This document shows positions 56,601-64,000 of a stretch of DNA of 64,000 bases, one piece after another. Source of the DNA: Ditylenchus dipsaci (taxonomy: Eukaryota > Nematoda > Chromadorea > Rhabditida > Anguinidae); contig SADC01000180.1 of NCBI GenBank assembly GCA_004194705.1, positions 62,001 to 126,000 of the forward strand. The letters run 5' to 3'. The position numbers were made by a program, and so were the translations under genes. The notes below the pieces were generated by a model. The model was not told where the DNA came from, searched no databases, and worked only from the letters and a program-made list of their open reading frames with translations. Numbering within the stretch: position 1 is the stretch's first letter; the number at the start of each line of letters is the position of its first letter.

Positions 56601-59600
56601 CATGGGGGATTAATAGAGGTTATACGGTACAGCTAGTGCCAAATCAGTCCAGTTACCGTGTAGTTTTGCTTAAAAAATTGGTGACTAAATTACTAAAAAT
56701 TTAGGTGCTACCAGTTTTTAATATTCTTTTTTTATACGGTAACTTACAAGTTGTTAGAGGTTTTTCTAATTTTAAATGATGACCTATTTATCAATATAAT
56801 TCAAATTGTAATTTCATGTAGGCCCGTATCAGTTTAACCAAACTATTCCTAAAGTTTATTCTTAAAATAATCCTAATATTTTGTATATCTCACGAAAATT
56901 TAGACAGTCAAACCTAGATTTAACAAACCCCTCGGACCGGCAAAAATGTTCGTAAAACAAGGTTTCGTTTAATTGAGGGTGGATTATTAGTCACTTTACG
57001 TAATCTTTAGCCAACCAGTAATCGAAAAAAGGGTTCCTAAATCAGGGGTTCACTCAATTTAGGTTCGCCTCCAATCTTTACGGTATCCTTTTTAGGTGTC
57101 TCGCCTCCAATCTTTTGAGTCTCACGCACGCATTAACAACAGAATCAAGACTTTGCTAGAAAAACATATGTTTTGAGCTGTGTGACACTCTTACCAACGA
57201 AGAAGCTGCTAGAAATAAAGTAAATTTTTTTCATATCTTTTCAACCAGTACAAAGTCAAGTTTAGCTAGGCGAATTTCCAAGCTCATTGCCTATAGCAAA
57301 CTTGACTGTTTCAATTTGACTGAAGAACCGTTTTTCAAGCTGCTTTTGCGTGCCTCCGCCAAACTGTCTATTCGTAAGTGCTAATAATTTTCTAGGCTAG
57401 CGTGTTTGTCTTTTAATTATAAAAATGTCGTCTATTTGAAATTTGTGTTTACTCCAATTTGTTCTGTTTTTGTAGACAAGCTGCGCCAAAAAAGCTCCAT
57501 CCAAATACCAGCTAGCTGTGGCCGAGTTATGTTTGGAGTAGTGGACACTACAGAGACTCTGCAATCCAACCAAGTATTTGTGCAGTACACCAATAACGTG
57601 AACAACAAAAATCCATCAAAAAAGAGCTTCAAAACAGTGGTCACTGGCCCAGTCATGATGACAAAAGTACTGGTTTTATAAATTTTCTTAATTAAATTTT
57701 ACACAATTTCAGAATCCATGCATAGTGGCTGGAGATGTCCGCCTCTTCGAAGCAGTGGATATACCTGCGCTTAGGTCTCTGCATGATGTGGTGGTCTTTC
57801 CACGCTATGGTGTTCGCCCTCATCCTGATGAAATGGCTGGTTCTGATTTGGTGAGAAATTTTTAGCATATTATTTTTAGCGCATTTGTATGAGGATATTA
57901 AATTATCAAGATTAACATTTTTCCTTGGTCCTCCTAGCTATTTTTGGCTTGCAATTTGGAGCAAGCTAGACCAGAGTGTGGACGGGCTCAAATATTTTTT
58001 CTTTACATTTTGTTATTCGCGGGGTATGTTTGAGTTTTCCTAACGTATGCTGGCCTGCCCTATGCCTAATTACAATAAAAAATTAACAAAAAAGACAATA
58101 GGAGGACCAAGGCAAAAAATGAAACGTAAAGAAACTTATTTTCGATACTGGTGAAATAATTACGATTTTTATGAAAGAGCCGTTTATTCATTCTAGAAAA
58201 AGGTCTACATCAAAATTTAAAAGTTATTCTAAAAAAATGTAAAAATGACCGTAGTACAAAATGCATTTCAATATCAGACTAAAAGTTACACTAGTTTTTT
58301 ATTTTGCAGGATGGAGATGAATATGTGGTGACATGGGACCGGGAGTTGATGATCCACCACAATGAACCAGCTTTCGATTACACTCGGGTTTGTGGCTCAC
58401 TTAGTTTTACAACCAACATTTTTCTTAGACAATTTCCAACAATTGCAGACAGCGTGGAGGTGGTCTCTGAAAATATCAAGGACTTCCAGGATAAAATGGC
58501 TGATTTTGTGGTGGATTCTATAAAGAATGACTCTCTAGGTCAACTGGCCAATGCCTTTCTTGCAGTTTCGATTTGTATGGCATAGAGAGTGATGTGTGTG
58601 AGGGAATCGCCAAAAAGCACAGCCAGGTTAGGTTGATTACAGTGCGCTAAGCCAGTTTATATTTCCAATTCAGGCTGTGGACTTTGTGAAGACAGGCATA
58701 AAGGCGGATTCTCTAGAGAAAAAGTGGATTGACGATGTTCCACCTGAAAAGTTTGAATATATAAAACTTATTTATTGGTAAAAAAGTCTTTAAAATGTGT
58801 ATTAGATTCGAAAGAGCGCCTGACTTCATGGAAAAAGATCACGAGCCATGCTATGTTAGTCCTCGACTCAACGGTATGCTATTGACTTGAATTATTTAGC
58901 AGTTTTTGCTGGTGATAGGGTGTTTGTAAACCAAGTATTGCTGAGTTTGAACATTTTGGACACTAAATTAAAATCGTAACCAATTAAATAAGTTGCAATT
59001 TAGACCTAGAAGTTCTAGGCTAGAAGTCTTCAAAAACTAGACTGATAACACAATACAGTCGAGTCTCGCTAATCCGGCACCCCTAGAGTTCGTTCCCGCC
59101 TTGGGTCCGATACTTTTTTCCCCTCGATTTTTCAAGTCTTTTGCCAAATGTGATTTGCCTGTCTGGTCCGAAATATCGCAAGGATTCGATTTTGCCAATC
59201 GTTTTTTTAAATAGCTACATTTTTGCCGTAAAGACCCACGAGTATCGATAATTCGGCACCCCTTTTTGAAGAACTCTTGAAAAACAGTATTCTTCAAAAC
59301 TAATTTTAAGGTCAATTGTACCGCTACATCAAGCAAATGAGTGAACACATCACCAACGCAATTGATGACGAAGAAAACTGTGTGCCGGAAGTTGACCAGT
59401 CACTGACAGAGCTAAACTATCAGGAATATTTGGATGAGGCTGCAGAGCACTACCAAGAATACTCAAACAGCATTTTGGTAATTAAAATAATAATTTGCTT
59501 TCAACAAGATGTGATTTTGCAGCGTTTGATGAAAAGATATGGATTAAGTGTGAAGGGGAACTCTTTTCTGGCAGCTTCTCCGCCCTCAGAAACAGATTAA

Positions 59601-59892
59601 GCGATCGGGAGAATGATGACATGTCCTTTTTTAACACCACCAAAATGATTGAGGTTTTCGGTTTATTTTAGTGTCATTTTTTAAACTTGTATTGTTCTTC
59701 CAGCAACAATTGTTGAGTATTTTTGCGACAGCAAGGCAGAGATTCTTTGGCGGTCCAGAAGAAATGAGCTTGGTGACCGTTGAAAAGCGGTTCCTCCTAA
59801 TAATCCTTACAAAAATATTTGCCAAAGAACGTGTCCGGACCCATCCACTGAGTTGAAAAAGCTGGCAAGCGCCTATTATGTATTTTCTTATG
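53657..59892 (+). CDS. Cellular RNA-dependent RNA polymerase (RDR/EGO-1 type), core
   Basis: Makes second-strand or secondary small RNA in RNA interference. Exons in order: 53668-53731; 53760-53884 with [20 protein letters not shown]; 54186-54316; 54366-54465; 55160-55370 with [12 protein letters not shown] and [12 protein letters not shown]; about 55378-55472, where a shifted frame gives YIFSDGCD; 55912-55976 with [20 protein letters not shown]; 56029-56277 with RCGGLKGV, then in another frame FRKSQLKF and [20 protein letters not shown]; several short exons; 57475-57670 with [19 protein letters not shown] and VFVQYTNN; 57714-57850 with [35 protein letters not shown]; 58310-58580, which starts DGDEY and so completes the catalytic DLDGD loop across an intron; 58676-58770 with [15 protein letters not shown]; 59313-59600; and an exon ending [11 protein letters not shown]. 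All active-site Asp are present. Frame breaks near 55437, 55447, 56060 and 59552. C-terminal exons continue past the hAT insertion. Confidence 0.93.
56399..56627. mobile_element. CCGTAT-family MITE in an RdRP intron
   Basis: CGTATAACCTCTATTAATCC at the left and GGATTAATAGAGGTTATACGG at the right, TA on both sides. The interior carries CCCATATCTCAGCC and GAGATCAACC motifs of the family. Confidence 0.85.
57924..58112. repeat. Small inverted-end element in the intron that splits the catalytic motif
   Basis: CCTTGGTCCTCCTA pairs with TAGGAGGACCAAGG about 175 bp downstream. Inner halves (GAGCAAGCTAGACC region) are not clearly paired. Confidence 0.65.
59056..59265. repeat. Truncated pogo-type MITE in an RdRP intron
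   Basis: Left end CAGTCGAGTCTCGCTAATCC with TA before it, and inner motifs AGTTCGTTCCCGCC, GCCAATCGTTTTTTTAA. The right terminal repeat is missing beyond ATTCGGCACCCC. Confidence 0.75.
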
Positions 59893-60205
59893 GTAGGTTT
59901 TCAAACTATGCAAATAGCTAGTGAAAGCTGGTGATTAAACTAGAAAAAATAGTAGGTGCTTACTGTCAATAGGTAAAAATGTCATAAGATCACTAAAATT
60001 TAGAAATAATTCTTGAATGGACATTTTTACGGTTTGATTTAAAATTGTGAAAATTTTAATTTACGGGACCAGTAGTACAGTCAACTCTCTAATTAACCGT
60101 CAGGTGGGTCCCGAGGGTGTATGTTAAGCAGACAGTCGAATGTAAATGTTATTATTAAACGAAAATCGAAAAAATACCCAGATGAGTAAAAAAAATTAGG
60201 GTGCT

Positions 60206-60264
60206 TATGGGCCACAAGTAGAATATCTTTTATAACAGCTGTTTTGGAGAGCAGCATTTATGGC
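60206..60264 (+). pseudogene. RdRP-like exon copy, left half, split by hAT
   Basis: TTATGGGCCACAAGTAGAATA through GAGCAGCATTTATGGC matches 63903-63962. Where the intact copy reads CACAAGTAC (HKY), this one reads CACAAGTAG (stop). The sequence resumes after the hAT element at 63175 with GTCTAATTATTCAATTTGG. Confidence 0.7.
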
Positions 60265-63166
60265 CAGGGCTGGCAATCCGCTCCGCTCCGGCTCCGCTCT
60301 GGCTCCGCTCCGGCTCGGCTCCGAGCTGGAGCCAGATCCGGAGCGAAAAATTTCGCCTCCCGAGCGGGAGCCAGATCCGGAGCGGAAAGTTTAAATGATG
60401 GGAGCCGGGAGCCAGATCCGGAGCGAAAAATTTGCCCCGACGGAGCCGGGAGCCAGATCCGGAGCGGCAAATTTGAATTCCCGGAGCCATTTGGAGCCAG
60501 TTTTTCGTTATTTAGTTGCCCGAAAAGTTTGGATATAAAATGTACTTTTAAATAGAAATTCGTATTGTGACGAAAAATCTTCGCTTATGGAATGTCCATA
60601 AAATTAAACCCGAGTAAATGTTGAAATCCTCATGCTACTTTTGCTATTTAGTTCTCGCCTATCATCCTTCCATCATTTTCAACCCTCTACTCCTATATTT
60701 AGCTCATCATCAACTAAACATGCCAAGGATGGAGCACGAACACGCAATCGCCAAAAGCGCCGAACAATTGAAGATGAACGCCGCAGCATTGATCCAGGTT
60801 CGACGCATATGTTTATTAAACAAGCGTCTCAGTTCAAACTTTTCAGAACTGAACAAAAAGCTCACGTCCCTTTTCCCCGGTGGTTGTTGCCCTATGATGG
60901 ATGCAAGAAGGCCGTAATCAAGCACTCAAAGAATCTTTACCGCCACATGAAGAACAAGCACAACTCAGAGCTGGAGAAGGTGATCCTGGAAATCGACAAG
61001 GCAGAGACCCGGCTTCCTTTCGATGTGATCAGCACTACTAATCGTCCACTTCGCTATCTCACAATGTACGGCGGAACTTCTACATTTGCTTTCGCCCATC
61101 TAGAAAATCCGTGGCTTCTGGTAGTCCCTGCTTTGCCCCTTGCTCTCATTTATGATATTAATTTTAGCGTCTTCTCGGGACTTGCAAGGGAATGACCTGC
61201 ATCCCAAATCGACGGGCTCTACGGACGCTGGTGGGAGGTGAGCTCAAGAAGGTCCAGAACAAGTTGAAGATCATCTGCGAAAATGTGACTCATGGGCTCT
61301 CGTTTGTGTAGACATAGCAACTACAAGAGGTTAGTCCTTGAATTTCCACAGACATTTTCCTAGTTTTACGACTTCAGGGATGGCGACTAGCTTCCTGGCT
61401 ATCTGCGTGCAGTTTATCACTCCGGCAGGGATCAAGAACTACCCTTTGGACGTGATTTGTAAGCTTCTTCTGTCGGGTAAATACATCTTACATTATTGAC
61501 TAATCTCCTCTTTTAAGCATTCCCCGGACATCACACAGGATCGGCAATTTCTGAGAAAACTCTAGGCAAGCTTGGAGATGTTGGCAACCCAAATGTGCAC
61601 CGCTTCGTTAGATCAGGAAAAGATCAGGAAATGTCTGCCTTGAGAAAGGTTTGGATTTGTTGTTTTTGTTCTTGTCTTTCTTCAAAAACATTTACAGAGG
61701 ATCTTCGCTTTCCTTAATCCTTCTCTAAATCCCATTTGGCAATGGAGAGGCTTGTCACACTGACTGGATTGCGCCTTCTCTTTCCCGCTACTACTCGCTG
61801 GTCTTCTACTGAGATTGCCTACTCACGAACACTTCAAGTTGAACCGAGCTTCAACAACATCTGCTTAGAATTGGTTAAGAGCCTATCACAAAGAAGGATA
61901 TCGAAACCATGGAAAATGTGGTAACTCTACTCAAGCCCATTCGGATGTTTTCGGAGAAGTTGCAGTCGTCTGCCTTGCCAACCATATCGCTTCTTTATTG
62001 TGGAATCCAGTCGTTGATAGAACATATGAGGTGAGACACTCCAACAACCGCATTAACTACTCGTATTTAACAATTTCAGCTCTTCACCACATCCTATCGC
62101 TCGTAAACTCAAAGAAGCGCTGCAGAAGAGGTTTAAAGATGTTCTCCAATCAGGCGAAGAAGCAAGTGATCCTATTTTCATCTCATCGGCCGTTTTAGAC
62201 ATCAGCGTGGCAAATCTTCTTTCCGATGAGCAGCTCCAGAAGGCAAGACCCGCGCTTCAGAGCATGGTGAAAATCCAAAATTTTACCTATATTCGGTTTA
62301 CAAATCTGATTTTGATTAATCTGAAGCTCGTCGAGGTGCCAAGTTCCATTATTATCGAAGAGTGCATTGATCAAGAGAGCTCCCCCTTCGGCTTTGCAGT
62401 GAAGAAGAGGAAGGTCGTCCTATCAACAGGGTCAATCGAGCAGGAGATCGAGAGCTACATCGAGGCTTTGAAGGGTCTTCCGTCCAACTACGACTGCATC
62501 AAGTACTGGCATAACGAGGAGAGGTAGTCGTCAATTGCTGATTCTTAGACTTAATCCATATTTAAACTTTCAGAAGTTTACTCGTCTCGCGCATTTGGCA
62601 AATCAATTCTCGGTGTCCCTGCTACCTCATCATGTGTGAAACGCGTTTTCAGTCAAGTCACCCTACACTCTAGCGGGCATAAAGGATCTACTTCAGAGAG
62701 CTACATTCGAGAGAAAGTGCTGCTGACCCTGGCCGGAGATTTAATTGATTTGTGAGGTTTTGTGTGTTTGTTATCGTGCAATAAATAGAGAACGTACCCA
62801 ATTTATTCGTTATCACTGTGTTCCTGTACTGTACTTGTTGTCATATTTTTGTTTATATGGCTCATTCTATCAGATATTTTGTTGACACTTTCTTGCACCG
62901 GAGCCAGAGCCGCTCTGCTCCCGCTCTGGATCCGGCTCCGCTCCGGCTCCGGCTCCGAGTCGGAGCCAGATCCGGAGCGGAAAATTTTTCCTCCCAGAGC
63001 CGGGAGCCAGATCCGGAGAGGAAAATTTTACCTCCCGAGCCGGGAGCCAGATCCGGAGCCGGAAATTTTGCCTCCCGGAGCTTGGAGCCAGATCCGGAGC
63101 GAGAAATTTGCCCCAACGGAGCCGGGAGCCAGATCCGGAGCCGGAAATTTCGAAATGCCAGCACTG
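60265..63166 (+). mobile_element. Complete hAT transposon, 2.9 kb
   Basis: CAGGGCTGGCA at the left and TGCCAGCACTG at the right. TTTATGGC at 60257-60264 and 63167-63174 is an exact 8 bp duplication. Both ends carry arrays of a roughly 33 bp unit (GGGAGCCAGATCCGGAGCGG): about four at 60280-60490 and about five or six, mirrored in function but reading the same palindromic unit, at 62900-63150. A transposase lies between. The empty site survives at 63903-64000 (CATTTATGCCTTCTAATTATTC). Confidence 0.93.
60720..62754 (+). CDS. hAT transposase
   Basis: The ATG near 60720 (MPRMEHEHAIAKSAEQ frame) or an upstream exon begins the gene. A BED-type zinc finger follows: LLPYDGCKK then NLYRHMKNKH (Cys and two His in place). 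Next come a segment with IPNRRALRTLVGGELKK, then MATSFLAICVQFITPAG (the conserved block before the first catalytic region), FPATTRWSSTEIAYSRTLQV (TRW block), AVLDISVANLLSDEQLQKAR, and a C-terminal dimerisation region with LAHLANQFSVSLLPHH and HKGSTSESYIREKVLLTLAG ending near 62754. Short introns are likely near 61330, 61480, 61650 and 62540. Several frame breaks exist, so activity is uncertain, but exact duplications indicate a recent insertion. Confidence 0.82.
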
Positions 63167-63640
63167 TTTATGGCGTCTAATTATTCAATTTGGGCTCAAG
63201 GTCATTTATTGTTTTAAAGTTTAGGACAACAGGAACGTAAATTGCTGTCTTTTCCATGGCTGCCTGGATGTGCTTAAAGTGGTCAACATGCACAACAAAA
63301 TGGCCTCTAATTCTCCCAATCAACCAATTGTCTCTTTGATGCCTTGGGCGATAAATTGTCTGCCCATATTGCCTCGTACAACGAAAAAAATCAGCACGCA
63401 ATGCTGGATTTTTGTGATGACTTTATTGGTGGAGAGAATAGAGTGGAGGCTTTGCATCGTTATGTTAAACGACATACAAGTGGGTCTTCTATATTTGAAA
63501 CAACATTTAAGATAGCTATTTGGAATTTAAAAATAATCAGCTTGGAGGACCAGGGCATCCGAAAAACAAATTTTTTGTGGACAATCTCAAGGATGGCTGT
63601 ACAAATAAATTTTCCGTATGCATCACACCGGAAATATTAA
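63167..63640 (+). CDS. Probable RdRP C-terminal exons downstream of the hAT
   Basis: After the split exon half, an acceptor GTTTAG at 63219-63224 precedes a frame with LLSFPWLPGCA, like the SFPW block near the C-terminus of cellular RdRPs. Then, with frame breaks, FDALGDKLSAHIASYNEKNQ and DFCDDFIGGENRVEALHRYV, an acidic and helical segment open to about 63640. The assignment rests on order and strand, and the match is suggestive rather than secure. A different gene fragment is possible. Confidence 0.45.
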
Positions 63641-63871
63641 AAATTGCTAAAAACAAATGAAAATTTTTAAGAATTAGCATTTACTGTTCGGGCAGCTCTA
63701 GTGTAAGTTGGTGAACAAAACCTGTTCAGAAGTTGAAAATTTCGGTAACGTAAAGTCGGAGATTATTTTATAGAGCGAGTTTTTAAGTTCGACAGATTTT
63801 CGAATTGCTAAGACGGTTGAATCTTAAAATTTAAAAATATTATCTATCTCTTTTTTATTCACTTTTTGTAG

Positions 63872-64000
63872 ATCTGGATCACTTGATGTTTTTCTGTGTG
63901 GAATGGGCCCACAAGTACAATATCTTCGATAACAGCTGTTTTGGAGAGCAGCATTTATGCCTTCTAATTATTCAATTGGTCTCAAGGTCATTTATTGTTT
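63872..64000 (+). CDS. Intact copy of the RdRP-like exon (cut by window end)
   Basis: Acceptor TTTTTGTAG, then 43 codons without a stop: LDHLMFFCVEWAHKYNIF and FGEQHLCLLIIQLVSRSFI. From 63903 on it is nearly identical to the split copy at 60206-60264 plus 63175-63228, and it shows the uninterrupted hAT target. It continues beyond the window. Confidence 0.6.

Noticed and set aside
53657..59892. Viral RNA polymerase or endogenous viral element
   Set aside because: The DLDGD loop, the GSDL/DGDEY block and the many small introns are those of cellular RDR-type enzymes, not of the GDD right-hand viral type.
60244..60555. Serine/arginine/glycine-rich ORFs in both strands near hAT ends
   Set aside because: They read through the 33 bp terminal modules of the hAT element; the same occurs at 62818-63217.

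Overview
The window is eukaryotic, from an invertebrate metazoan with few genes and many repeats. The genes are spliced with mostly 43-60 bp introns ending in TTTCAG or TTTTAG. They include a cellular (RDR/EGO-1-type) RNA-dependent RNA polymerase, a nicotinic-type Cys-loop receptor and imidazolonepropionase. Tiny introns plus a cellular RdRP in an animal fit a nematode best. Short GCCTAA-type tracts (the nematode telomere unit read on the other strand) at 12000, 18200, 38300 and 50790 agree weakly. A chelicerate or another RdRP-bearing animal is not excluded, and no species is claimed.

Layout. (a) 1-6100: repeats only, including a 2.2 kb palindrome with TTAA duplications inserted in a smaller MITE. 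(b) 6115-17778 (+): a DHRS7-like short-chain dehydrogenase whose two large introns (6.0 and 4.7 kb) are filled with nested elements. (c) 18065-24800: an autonomous MULE with a FLYWCH zinc finger, then minisatellites. (d) 24833-27790 (-): an N6AMT1/HemK2-type methyltransferase and the C-terminal two thirds of V-ATPase subunit H. (e) 27998-33350: fold-back and satellite-rich block. (f) 33556-37172 (+): imidazolonepropionase, with a mariner/fold-back/hAT nest in its last intron. (g) 37325-43213 (-): nicotinic receptor subunit, tail to tail with (f). (h) 44000-48400: repeats and unassigned sequence. (i) 48430-64000 (+): RdRP, with a probable N-terminal part at 48430-51830, a clear core at 53657-59892, and C-terminal exons beyond a complete 2.9 kb hAT element (60265-63166) that hit one of two copies of an RdRP-like exon.

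Two patterns run through the window. First, elements of different superfamilies (hAT, MULE, TTAA-type, mariner MITEs) carry ends built of short tandem modules, mirrored at the two ends. The same palindromic core recurs with different end modules. Second, nearly every conserved gene has reading-frame breaks that a single missing base would repair, often in a short homopolymer. This looks like consensus error of a noisy long-read assembly rather than mass pseudogenization.

Exon edges are hand-read and approximate unless a splice site is quoted. Superfamily labels rest on target-site duplications, termini and visible motifs, not on database searches.
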